A stretch of DNA of 16,830 nt, taken from contig JAIEAS010000097.1 in the NCBI GenBank assembly GCA_029071285.1, positions 1 through 16,830 of the forward strand. The letters are read 5' to 3'. The stretch's first letter is position 1; each line of letters starts with the position of its first letter. The stretch is from Clostridia bacterium. Lineage in GTDB: Bacteria > Bacillota > Clostridia > Christensenellales > Borkfalkiaceae. The translations under genes and the position numbers were made by a program. Below, piece by piece: positions 1 to 5,780 of the stretch. The notes under the pieces were generated by a model, which was not told the DNA's origin, did no database searches, and was given only the letters and a program-made list of their open reading frames with translations.

Positions 1-8
1 ATATTTAT

Positions 9-36
9 ATTATATCATATTTGTGATATATGTCAA
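9..36 (-). promoter_or_regulatory. Leftward sigma-A-type promoter with palindrome in its spacer
   Basis: Read on the minus strand, TTGACA lies at 31–36 and TATAAT at 9–14, separated by 16 bp, which is close to the sigma-A consensus. The spacer holds the palindrome TATATCA-N6-TGATATA (11–17 and 24–30), whose centre CATATTTGTG (16–25) recurs at 206–215. Transcription would leave the window to the left, so the gene it serves is not visible. A repressor bound here would block the promoter directly; that the adjacent XRE protein is the repressor is an inference. Confidence 0.6.
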
Positions 37-94
37 CAATTATATGCATTTTTATTTTAAGTGTTAAAATTGCCCATTTTATTTAATTAAAGAT

Positions 95-120
95 AAAAAG
101 CCTCCATGAGGAGACTTTTT
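95..120. terminator. Weak bidirectional terminator-like hairpin
   Basis: AAAAAG (95–100) and CTTTTT (115–120) flank CTCC-ATGA-GGAG (102–113), giving a stem of about 10 bp with one C/A mismatch. There are A and T runs at both feet, so it could act on either strand. It lies about 70 bp downstream of the leftward start expected from the promoter at 195–223, and would end a transcript of roughly 95 nt. The GC core is only 4 bp, so efficiency is uncertain. Confidence 0.45.
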
Positions 121-194
121 ATCCGCGTTGGGTCTTTGACAAATCTGACGCATTTAGTTTTGGTTAGCACCTACACGAAGTGTATCGTAAATTT

Positions 195-223
195 ATAATA
201 TAACACATATTTGTGTTTGTCAA
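195..223 (-). promoter_or_regulatory. Leftward sigma-A-type promoter upstream of the XRE gene
   Basis: On the minus strand TTGACA (218–223) and TATTAT (195–200) are separated by exactly 17 bp. The palindrome AACACA-N4-TGTGTT (202–217) fills the spacer. It would drive transcription away from the XRE gene towards the hairpin at 95–120. No convincing open reading frame follows; the only small frame (79–153, minus strand, 24 codons) runs through the terminator hairpin and has no well-placed ribosome binding site. Confidence 0.6.
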
Positions 224-246
224 GCATATAACACAATTTTGTGTTA
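202..246. promoter_or_regulatory. Paired operator-like palindromes before the XRE gene
   Basis: Two related inverted repeats lie 28 bp apart: AACACA-N4-TGTGTT at 202–217 and TAACACAATTTTGTGTTA at 229–246, the latter symmetrical except for its two central bases. A third related palindrome is at 11–30. Spacing of nearly three helical turns would put both sites on the same DNA face. Small XRE repressors commonly bind such sites in their own promoter, so autoregulation is likely but inferred. The rightward promoter is unclear: TTGTCA at 217–222 has only a poor -10 (TGTGTT, 240–245) at 17 bp. Confidence 0.6.
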
Positions 247-265
247 AGGTTTTTTTAGGTGCAGA

Positions 266-478
266 ATGACAAACTACGGCGAAGAATTTAAATTCCATAG
301 GCAAAAAGCAAATTTAAGTCAAAAAGAGTTGGCTGAACTAATTCATACTTCACAGCAGAATATAAGCAGGTGGGAAAAGAATGAAGTTGAGCCAAGCATA
401 TCTTTCTGCATTGCGCTCGCAGATTATTACGGCATTTCACTTGACGAATTAGTCGGCAGAGAAACTAAAAGCAATTAA
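266..478 (+). CDS. Small XRE-family helix-turn-helix transcriptional regulator
   Basis: This 70-residue protein is a single Cro/CI-type DNA-binding domain with no effector domain. Residues about 7–61 form the five-helix fold: the turn and recognition helices lie in LSQKELAELIHTSQQNISRW, followed by the family-typical WEKNEVEPS and LADYYGISLDELVG. It has no membrane segment or cysteines. The ATG at 266 has AGGTG (257–261) just upstream. It is the only plus-strand gene here and converges on rplQ across a shared terminator. Paired palindromes sit directly before it and inside leftward promoters, so it probably represses itself and a leftward gene beyond the window edge. What signal it answers to cannot be read. 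The domain assignment is firm; the targets are inferred. Confidence 0.9.
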   Translation: MTNYGEEFKFHRQKANLSQKELAELIHTSQQNISRWEKNEVEPSISFCIALADYYGISLDELVGRETKSN

Positions 479-484
479 ATTATA

Positions 485-522
485 AAATAGCCCCGCGCTG
501 AAAGCGCGGGGCTATTTATTTT
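485..522. terminator. Strong bidirectional rho-independent terminator
   Basis: A perfect 15-bp stem (485–499 with 503–517) closes over a GAA loop; the core is GCCCCGCGCT / AGCGCGGGGC and both feet are A/T-rich, with TTTATTTT following on the plus strand. It starts 6 bp after the XRE stop codon and ends 9 bp before the rplQ stop codon, so it serves both convergent units and marks the end of the ribosomal cluster. Confidence 0.95.
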
Positions 523-526
523 ATTA

Positions 527-1033
527 TTAAACTAATTCGATAATTGCTTCTTCGGCACCGTCGCCGCGGCGCTGACCGAGAAGATAAATTCTCGTATATC
601 CGCCGCCCTGACCGAGTTCCTCTTTACGCTGAGCGTACTTGGGCGCAATCTCGTTGAAGAGTTTTTCCATTAAAGGGTGCTGAATGTCCGCCGTTCTCTT
701 TTTGAAATCGGACTTCTTTTCGTTGAACGCCTTTATCTCCTGCAGGTCGCGGAGCTTCGCCATAAGGTTGCGGCGAACCGCAAGCTTTTTGGGGCTGTCC
801 TTAATGGATTTAACTTTTATTTCCTTACCCTTTTTATCGGCTTTAACTACTTCGGTTTCTTCGTTTAAATCGTAAACCTTGATAGCCTTGGTTATAATCT
901 TTTCAACGTAGGGCTGCAACTCTTTGGCTCTTGCTTCGGTAGTGGTGATTTTGCCGTACCACAGAAGCTCGGACGCCTGATTGCGAAGCATAGCCTGTCT
1001 TTGCTCTGCCGTTTTTCCTAATTTACCGGGCAT
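527..1033 (-). CDS. rplQ: Large-subunit ribosomal protein L17, enlarged form
   Basis: L17 is a 50S protein near the peptide exit tunnel. The N-terminal block (KLGKTAEQRQAMLRNQ … ITTTEARAKELQPYVEKIIT) and the C-terminal GGGYTRIYLLGQRRGDGAEEAIIELV are clear family signatures. At 168 residues it is about 40–50 longer than the Bacillus and E. coli proteins (about 120–127). The excess is mostly a charged insertion at residues about 52–83, plus smaller expansions near 98–118 and 136–142. It is the last gene of the cluster. The ATG is preceded by AAGGAGGA inside the last codons of rpoA, with only 3 bp between rpoA stop and rplQ start, so translation is coupled to rpoA. It lies directly before the terminator at 485–517. 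Assignment is certain; the role of the insertion is unknown. Confidence 0.98.
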   Translation of the reverse strand: MPGKLGKTAEQRQAMLRNQASELLWYGKITTTEARAKELQPYVEKIITKAIKVYDLNEETEVVKADKKGKEIKVKSIKDSPKKLAVRRNLMAKLRDLQEIKAFNEKKSDFKKRTADIQHPLMEKLFNEIAPKYAQRKEELGQGGGYTRIYLLGQRRGDGAEEAIIELV

Positions 1034-1036
1034 TTT

Positions 1037-1990
1037 TTAGTCCTCCTTGTTTGAAAGTGTTAAACCGTAGGAATTAAGCTTGATAATAACTTCGTCCAGA
1101 GACTTTCTGCCGAGGTTTCTTACCTTCAGCATTTCGTCCTCGGTCTTTCTGGTCAAGTCTTCCACGGTGTGAATGTTTGCGCGTTTCAGGCAGTTGTAAG
1201 AACGGACGGACAAATCCATTTCTTCGATTGCCATTGCCAAAATCTTCTGCTGCTTGTCGTCCTCGTTTTTGACGAGAATATCCATTTCCTTGATTGACTC
1301 GGAAAGGTTTACGAACAGCGAAATGTGGTCCTGCATAATCTTCGCCGCAAGGGAAACTATTTCTTTCGCGCTGAAAGCTCCGTTGGTCCAGACTTCCAGA
1401 GTGAGTTTGTCGTAGTCGGTGTTCTGACCTACGCGGGTGTTTTCAACCGAATAGTTTACCTTTTTAACGGGCGTATAGATAGAGTCGATGGGGATATAGT
1501 CGATAAGCTCGGTTCTGGTGTGGTCCGCGCCCTTGTAGCCGCGGCCTCTGCCGATGGTTATCTCCATATCGATTTTTGCGCCTGCGTCAACGGTGCAGAT
1601 GTGCTGGTCGCCGTTGATGATTTCGATTTCGGCGTCGTCGGAAATGTCGCTCGCCTTAACGTCGCAGGGACCTTCCTTGTAAAGGTGCAAAACCTTTACG
1701 TAATCTTTATCAGTGATTTTCGTTTTGATAGCAAGCGTCTTTAAGTTGAGAATAATTTCGGTTACGTCCTCTTTGACGCCCGCAACGGCGGAAAATTCGT
1801 GTTTAACGCTGCCGTCAAGAAATCTTATTCCCTGCGCCGCGGCTCCGGGGAGAGCGGAAAGCAGTATTCTTCTGAGGCAGTTGCCTATCGTAAGACCGAA
1901 ACCCTTTTCGAGAGGTTCAACGACAACCTTCGCATAAGACTGGTCGTCGCTTTCTTCGACTGCGATTTTGGGCATATCCATTTCGATCAT
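1037..1990 (-). CDS. rpoA: DNA-directed RNA polymerase alpha subunit
   Basis: Alpha dimerises to nucleate assembly of RNA polymerase and contacts upstream promoter DNA and activators. Residues about 1–230 form the N-terminal assembly domain, with the dimer signature [20 protein letters not shown] and [15 protein letters not shown]. After a linker, residues about 250–317 form the C-terminal helix-hairpin-helix domain ([20 protein letters not shown] … [16 protein letters not shown]), including the DNA-contacting RNLGRKS stretch. Its 317 residues match the usual length of about 315–330. The ATG at 1990 follows AGGAGG at good spacing. It sits between rpsD and rplQ as in the standard alpha operon, 26 bp downstream of rpsD. 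Nothing is missing. Confidence 0.99.
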   Translation of the reverse strand: MIEMDMPKIAVEESDDQSYAKVVVEPLEKGFGLTIGNCLRRILLSALPGAAAQGIRFLDGSVKHEFSAVAGVKEDVTEIILNLKTLAIKTKITDKDYVKVLHLYKEGPCDVKASDISDDAEIEIINGDQHICTVDAGAKIDMEITIGRGRGYKGADHTRTELIDYIPIDSIYTPVKKVNYSVENTRVGQNTDYDKLTLEVWTNGAFSAKEIVSLAAKIMQDHISLFVNLSESIKEMDILVKNEDDKQQKILAMAIEEMDLSVRSYNCLKRANIHTVEDLTRKTEDEMLKVRNLGRKSLDEVIIKLNSYGLTLSNKED

Positions 1991-2016
1991 TTTGTTTCCT
2001 CCTATTTATCTTTAAA

Positions 2017-2646
2017 TTACTTGGAGTACAATTCGACAATCATATGTTCGGAAATCTGGCTGTCGATATCCTCTCTCGTCGGAAGAGCCAAAATTTTGCC
2101 TTCCAGCTTTTCGGGGTTGAATTCAAGCCACTTGGGCATAACGCCCACTTTCATGGCCTTAATACCTTCGAAGTATTTGTTCGAAGTTTTGTTTTCCTTA
2201 ACGGTGATAACGTCGCCCGCCTTAATTACGTAAGAGGGGATATTTACCTTTCTGCCGTTTACAAGGAAATGTCCGTGGTTAACGAGCTGTCTTGCCTGAG
2301 CGCGGCTTGCGCCGATACCCATACGGTAAATAACGTTGTCAAGTCTGCGTTCAAGAAGGGACAGCATGTTTTCACCGGTGATACCCTTCATTCTGTCGGC
2401 TTTCTCGTAGTATGCGTGGAACTGACCTTCCTGCACGCCGTAAATACGCTTAACCTTCTGCTTTTCTCTCAGCTGCTTTCCGTATTCGGAAACCTTCTTT
2501 CTTGCAGCGGCAAGACCGTGCGCGCCGGGTGCTATAGGTCTTTTTTCAAACGGGCACTTGCCGTTATAGCATTTGTCGCCCTTTAAAAACAACTTTGCGC
2601 CTTCTCTTCTGCAAAGACGGCATTTTGCTTCTCTGTAAGTTGCCAT
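2017..2646 (-). CDS. rpsD: Small-subunit ribosomal protein S4, zinc-binding form
   Basis: S4 is a primary 16S rRNA binder that starts 30S assembly and affects decoding accuracy. This 209-residue protein carries an N-terminal four-cysteine zinc site (C9, C12, C26, C31) in the same spacing as the Thermus protein; many other bacterial S4 proteins, including that of Bacillus subtilis, have lost it. The S4 RNA-binding domain lies at about 96–160 ([39 protein letters not shown]). The gene lies between rpsK and rpoA. Its best Shine-Dalgarno, GGAGG, is unusually far (about 13 bases) from the ATG. In enterobacteria S4 autoregulates the alpha operon, but no equivalent pseudoknot was recognised here. 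Confidence 0.99.
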   Translation of the reverse strand: MATYREAKCRLCRREGAKLFLKGDKCYNGKCPFEKRPIAPGAHGLAAARKKVSEYGKQLREKQKVKRIYGVQEGQFHAYYEKADRMKGITGENMLSLLERRLDNVIYRMGIGASRAQARQLVNHGHFLVNGRKVNIPSYVIKAGDVITVKENKTSNKYFEGIKAMKVGVMPKWLEFNPEKLEGKILALPTREDIDSQISEHMIVELYSK

Positions 2647-2666
2647 ATTCTTTCAATTACCTCCGA

Positions 2667-3068
2667 TTATACTCTGCGGCGTTTGGGCGGTCTGCATCCG
2701 TTGTGGGGTATGGGCGAAACGTCCGAAATCAAAGTGATTTCAAGTTCGCACGCGCCGATTGCCCTGATAGCCGATTCTCTGCCTGCGCCGGGGCCCTTTA
2801 CGTAAACTTCTACCGAGCGCAAGCCGTGCTCTTTAGCTGCTTTAACCGCGGTTTCGGTCGCCATCTGCGCTGCAAAGGGAGTACCCTTACGCGAGCCCTT
2901 GAAGTTAAGGCTGCCTGCGGACGACCACGAAATTACGTTGCCGTTAAGGTCGGTAACTGTGACGAGTGTGTTGTTGAAAGTGGACTGGATATGAACCTGA
3001 CCCTTGTCAACTTTTTTAAGCTCTCTGCGTTTTCTTGAAACGGTCTGCTTTTTATTAGTTGCTGCCAT
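2667..3068 (-). CDS. rpsK: Small-subunit ribosomal protein S11
   Basis: S11 lies on the 30S platform next to the mRNA exit and the Shine-Dalgarno helix. The 133 residues match the family: a basic N-terminus, [36 protein letters not shown], and the terminal [19 protein letters not shown]. The ATG at 3068 is preceded by AAAGGAGG, which overlaps the stop region of rpsM 12 bp away, indicating coupled translation. Order rpsM-rpsK-rpsD is the standard one. No unusual feature was seen. Confidence 0.99.
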   Translation of the reverse strand: MAATNKKQTVSRKRRELKKVDKGQVHIQSTFNNTLVTVTDLNGNVISWSSAGSLNFKGSRKGTPFAAQMATETAVKAAKEHGLRSVEVYVKGPGAGRESAIRAIGACELEITLISDVSPIPHNGCRPPKRRRV

Positions 3069-3080
3069 ATATTACCTCCT

Positions 3081-3455
3081 TTACTTCGCTCCCTTTTTCT
3101 TCGCAACCGTACGGCGGGGACCCTTGCGGGTTCTCGCGTTGGTTTTGGTGGACTGTCCGCGGACGGGCAAGCCCTTTCTGTGACGGATGCCGCGATAGCA
3201 TCCTATTTCCATAAGTCTTTTAATGTTAAGCGAAACTTCGCTTCTGAGTTCGCCCTCAACTCTCAGGTTGTGGTCGATATATTCTCTCAGTTTGGATACG
3301 GTCTGTTCGTCCAGATCCTTAACTCTCGTGTCGGGGTCAACGCCCGTTTCAGCGAGAATTTTCTGGGAAGTCTTCAAACCGATACCGTAGATGTAGGTGA
3401 GTCCTATCTCAATCCTCTTTTCTCTGGGTAAATCTACACCGGCAATACGTGCCAT
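3081..3455 (-). CDS. rpsM: Small-subunit ribosomal protein S13
   Basis: S13 sits in the 30S head and bridges to the 50S subunit and P-site tRNA. The opening [20 protein letters not shown], the helix-hairpin-helix region [19 protein letters not shown] and the basic tail [20 protein letters not shown] identify it; 124 residues is normal. It starts with ATG at 3455 with GGAGG 11 bases upstream. Unusually, it is separated from rpmJ by 271 bp that contain a palindromic repeat-like element, whereas neighbouring gaps are under 50 bp. Whether rpsM has its own promoter there is unresolved; I found no convincing -35/-10 pair. Confidence 0.99.
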   Translation of the reverse strand: MARIAGVDLPREKRIEIGLTYIYGIGLKTSQKILAETGVDPDTRVKDLDEQTVSKLREYIDHNLRVEGELRSEVSLNIKRLMEIGCYRGIRHRKGLPVRGQSTKTNARTRKGPRRTVAKKKGAK

Positions 3456-3533
3456 ACGATTTATTTCCTCCGTTAAATTTTGGTGTTTTTTTGTTTGTAT
3501 GTAAAGCGTGAAAAGTCTGCCGTCCTTAAAAGT

Positions 3534-3726
3534 TGGAATGGGGGACGCAAACTAAACCGCGATTGCTTTCAAAATACATAAACAGCGCAGTTTTTATACA
3601 GCACAAAAAGTGCAGAGATGCGAGCAAGACAAGGCACGCGCGGATTTGTTGCAGGGCGTGTACTTTGCGTACACAACCAAAACAAACCGCAAGCGTAACG
3701 AAGTATTGCGAAGCAGATATGCGCTT
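3534..3726. repeat. Palindromic intergenic repeat-like element between rpmJ and rpsM
   Basis: This stretch has dense inverted symmetry. At the centre GTGTAC-N5-GTACAC (3658–3674) is flanked by GCGG-A-TTTGTT on the left and AACAAA-CCGC on the right, then ACGC and GCGT further out, forming one long imperfect stem. Near-identical direct repeats GCAGAGATGCG (3612–3622) and GCAGATATGCG (3713–3723) bracket this core. A further hairpin GCAC-A5-GTGC (3601–3613) precedes it. The element abuts the rpmJ stop codon. Open frames exist on both strands here, but they have no ribosome binding site and no recognisable protein. A dispersed non-coding repeat of the MITE or REP type is the best reading; copy number elsewhere cannot be seen. 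Confidence 0.6.
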
Positions 3727-3843
3727 TTAGCCCTGGCGCTGCTTGTGGCTCTTGTTCTTCGAGCAAATTATCATTACTTTGCCGTTTCTTTTAATAACTT
3801 TGCACTTGTCGCACATAGGCTTTACTGAAGGTCTTACTTTCAT
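3727..3843 (-). CDS. rpmJ: Large-subunit ribosomal protein L36, zinc form
   Basis: L36 is the smallest 50S protein and stabilises 23S rRNA near the GTPase centre. The 38-codon gene reads [20 protein letters not shown] to the end …SHKQRQG. It has the zinc ribbon C11, C14, C27 and H33. The usual zinc-type protein has 37 residues with the histidine five positions after the third cysteine; here the spacing is six (C-SKNKS-H), a one-residue expansion. The ATG at 3843 is preceded by AGAGGAT. It lies between infA and rpsM, the standard place. Its stop codon directly adjoins the palindromic element 3534–3726. Confidence 0.97.
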   Translation of the reverse strand: MKVRPSVKPMCDKCKVIKRNGKVMIICSKNKSHKQRQG

Positions 3844-3889
3844 TGTGTTATCCTCTTAATTAGTTATTATTTTTAATGTCTGAGATTAG

Positions 3890-4111
3890 TTAGTTCTTGC
3901 TTCTCCAGGTGATACGGCCCTTGGTCAGATCGTACGGACTCATTTCAAGCTTAACGTTGTCGCCTTCGATAATCCTGATATAGTTCATACGAAGCTTGCC
4001 CGAAATGTAAGCCGTGATAACGTGGCCGTTGGACAGTTGAACTTTAAAGTTTGCGTTGGGAAGGCACTCTATTACCTTGCCCTCGGCTTCGATATTGTCA
4101 TTCTTTGACAT
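3890..4111 (-). CDS. infA: Translation initiation factor IF-1
   Basis: IF-1 binds the 30S A site and assists IF-2 and IF-3 in start-codon selection. The 73 residues form one S1-type OB fold: [58 protein letters not shown], ending in TWRSKN. The length is typical. Its ATG lies 14 bp inside the end of the upstream KOW gene, with a modest GGAGAG seven bases before it, so translation is probably coupled. rpmJ follows after 46 bp. Confidence 0.99.
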   Translation of the reverse strand: MSKNDNIEAEGKVIECLPNANFKVQLSNGHVITAYISGKLRMNYIRIIEGDNVKLEMSPYDLTKGRITWRSKN

Positions 4112-4412
4112 CTTTACTCTCCGTTTCTTGTTCCTGCGCGGGGTTGTTGTAGGTTTTCAACGCCGAGTAAACTTCGGTATCGTAGACCATACTGCCGTTT
4201 TCGAATTTAACCGCTATGCTTTCGGCCTTTTCGGGCAGAAGCCGCAGGTGTTTGAGATTCTTTTTTTTGGGAGCGGCAAGCTTTTTGAAATTGCCGTCCA
4301 CAACGTCAACGCTTCCGTCGGCGTTTATTTGTCTTATCAGATAATATCTGTCTTTATCCCTGCCCTGTACGCTTTGGCAAATGCCGCCGATGACGGGCGT
4401 CTTCATTTTCAT
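4098..4412 (-). CDS. KOW-domain RNA-binding protein between map and infA
   Basis: This 104-residue protein begins with a KOW-like beta-barrel: [20 protein letters not shown] at residues about 5–24, then [21 protein letters not shown] basic stretch [14 protein letters not shown] follows at about 47–60, and the tail is acidic and probably disordered ([12 protein letters not shown]). It resembles the L14e-like KOW proteins found at this position in many Bacillota, whose exact function is not established; RNA or ribosome binding is inferred. The ATG at 4412 overlaps the map stop codon in an ATGA, and the gene ends 14 bp inside infA, locking it into the translational unit. No SD stronger than GGAG was seen. 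Confidence 0.85.
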   Translation of the reverse strand: MKMKTPVIGGICQSVQGRDKDRYYLIRQINADGSVDVVDGNFKKLAAPKKKNLKHLRLLPEKAESIAVKFENGSMVYDTEVYSALKTYNNPAQEQETESKDVKE

Positions 4413-5155
4413 AAAGTCAATATCTCCACGCCGGTCTTTGTTATAAGCACGGTGTTCTCGTAATGGGCTGCGGGCTTGCCGTCCGCAGTGGTTACCGTCC
4501 AGCCGTCGTTTCTGTCAATATTCACCTTGTAAGTGCCCATATTAATCATAGGCTCTATGCAGATTGTCATTCCCGCTTTGAGGCGCATACCCGTGCCCTT
4601 TCTGCCGTAGTTGGGAACTGAAGGGTCCTCGTGCATTTCGCGCCCGATTCCGTGACCTACCAGCGCGCGGACCACTCCGTAGCCGTTTGCTTCGGCGTGG
4701 GTCTGAACCGCGTAACCGATATCGTACAGCGGGGTGCCTTCCTGCAAGCCTTCGATTGCTTTGAAGAAGCACTCTTCGGTAACTTTGACGAGCTTACGCT
4801 TTTCTTCGGATACGTTGCCTATCAGGAAGGTCCTGCAGGCGTCGCCGTGAAAACCGTTCTTCTGCGCGGTGATGTCCACGCTTACGATGTCGCCGTCCAT
4901 AATCACTCTGTCAGAGGGAATACCGTGAACGACCACTTCGTTTACCGATACGCACGCGCTTGCGGGGTAACCTTCGTAGCCTAAGCACGAGGGATACGCG
5001 CCGCAGGAAGTTATATATCTGTAAACGAGCTCGTCAACCTGCTTGGTTGTCATTCCCGCGCGGATATTCTTCCCTACAAAATCCAGAGTTTCCTTTACGA
5101 TTTTGCAGCTTTCACGCATCAGTTCTATTTCGTTTTCGTTTTTAACCGTTATCAT
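4409..5155 (-). CDS. map: Type I methionine aminopeptidase
   Basis: The enzyme removes the initiator methionine from nascent proteins after deformylation. All catalytic residues of the pita-bread fold are visible: H77 (VVVHGIPSD), metal ligands D94 and D105 (VSVDITAQKNGFHGDACRTF), H168 (GHGIGREMHEDPSVPNYG), E201 (CIEPM) and E233 (HYENTVLIT). The 248 residues match the short bacterial type I form without an N-terminal extension. The start at 5155 shares ATGA with the adk stop and has no Shine-Dalgarno, so initiation must depend on ribosomes finishing adk. The following KOW gene overlaps in the same ATGA fashion. Confidence 0.98.
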   Translation of the reverse strand: MITVKNENEIELMRESCKIVKETLDFVGKNIRAGMTTKQVDELVYRYITSCGAYPSCLGYEGYPASACVSVNEVVVHGIPSDRVIMDGDIVSVDITAQKNGFHGDACRTFLIGNVSEEKRKLVKVTEECFFKAIEGLQEGTPLYDIGYAVQTHAEANGYGVVRALVGHGIGREMHEDPSVPNYGRKGTGMRLKAGMTICIEPMINMGTYKVNIDRNDGWTVTTADGKPAAHYENTVLITKTGVEILTL

Positions 5156-5778
5156 TTATTAAAATTTTCAAGCACCGCGCAAACCTTTTCAAATACTTCG
5201 TCGGGGGTTTCCGTACCGCATTTTACGGTTACGAGCTTGCCCTGTTTTCCGTAGTAATCAACGAGGGGCGCAGTCTGCTTTTCGTAAGTGGCGAGCCTTG
5301 CTTTTACCGTTTCGGGATTGTCGTCATCCCTTTGGTAAAGGGGCTTGCCGCACTTTTCACAGGTCGTTTTGCCGCCCAGCGTGGAAACGTGGTAGCTTGC
5401 GCCGCAGGCGCAAACACGTCTTCCGCAGATTCTGTCCAGCAAAAGCGAAGTATCTACGTCAATGTTGAGGCATAAATCAATCTCCGCGAATTTGTCAAGC
5501 TCTTCCGCCTGAAACAGCGTGCGGGGGAATCCGTCCAGAAGATATCCGCCGTTCACCTTTTCAAGGCTTTGCTTTACGATTTCGCAGGTAACGTCGTCGG
5601 GCACAAGCTTGCCTGCGTCGATATAGCTCTTCGCAAGCTTGCCTATCTCCGTGCCCTCTTTAATGTTGGCGCGGAACATATCGCCCGTGGAAATATGCTT
5701 CAGTTGAAACTTTTCCTGTATGCGTACCGCCTGCGTGCCTTTGCCCGCACCCGGCGCACCTAACAATATTATTTTCAT
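5152..5778 (-). CDS. adk: Adenylate kinase with cysteine-containing lid
   Basis: The enzyme interconverts ATP + AMP and 2 ADP. The 208 residues show the P-loop GAPGAGKGTQ (7–16), the AMP-binding region STGDMFRANI (30–39) and GYLLDGFPRT (78–87). The long lid at about 117–155 carries four cysteines (C123, C125, C140, C143), the structural zinc site of the Gram-positive type. The first pair is spaced C-x-C rather than the usual C-x2-C, apparently a one-residue deletion; C118 is also nearby. The start follows secY by 2 bp with no Shine-Dalgarno, suggesting coupling, and the stop overlaps map in ATGA. Identity is certain; zinc binding is inferred. Confidence 0.98.
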   Translation of the reverse strand: MKIILLGAPGAGKGTQAVRIQEKFQLKHISTGDMFRANIKEGTEIGKLAKSYIDAGKLVPDDVTCEIVKQSLEKVNGGYLLDGFPRTLFQAEELDKFAEIDLCLNIDVDTSLLLDRICGRRVCACGASYHVSTLGGKTTCEKCGKPLYQRDDDNPETVKARLATYEKQTAPLVDYYGKQGKLVTVKCGTETPDEVFEKVCAVLENFNK

Positions 5779-5780
5779 AA

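Noticed and set aside
79..153. Minus-strand 24-codon frame beginning MRQICQRPN
   Set aside because: It runs straight through the hairpin at 95–120, has no well-placed ribosome binding site and shows no protein family features. It is probably chance.
136..164. Rightward TTGACA at 136–141 as promoter for the XRE gene
   Set aside because: No -10-like hexamer lies at 16–18 bp; the next TATAAT (194–199) is far too distant.
1325..1744. Long plus-strand open frame inside rpoA, and similar antisense frames across most r-protein genes
   Set aside because: They are mirror frames of well-supported minus-strand genes, with no start signals of their own and no recognisable protein.
3479..3492. A 14-base string AAAAAAACACCAAA shared (on opposite strands) with 16659–16672
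   Set aside because: Half of it is an A-run, and the orientation relative to the downstream gene differs between the two sites. It could mark ends of related repeats, but two partial low-complexity matches are not enough.
3533..3766. Open frames on both strands in the rpmJ–rpsM gap (about 65–72 codons)
   Set aside because: They lie over the palindromic element and partly over rpmJ, lack ribosome binding sites and have Cys/Arg-rich sequence typical of translated non-coding repeats.
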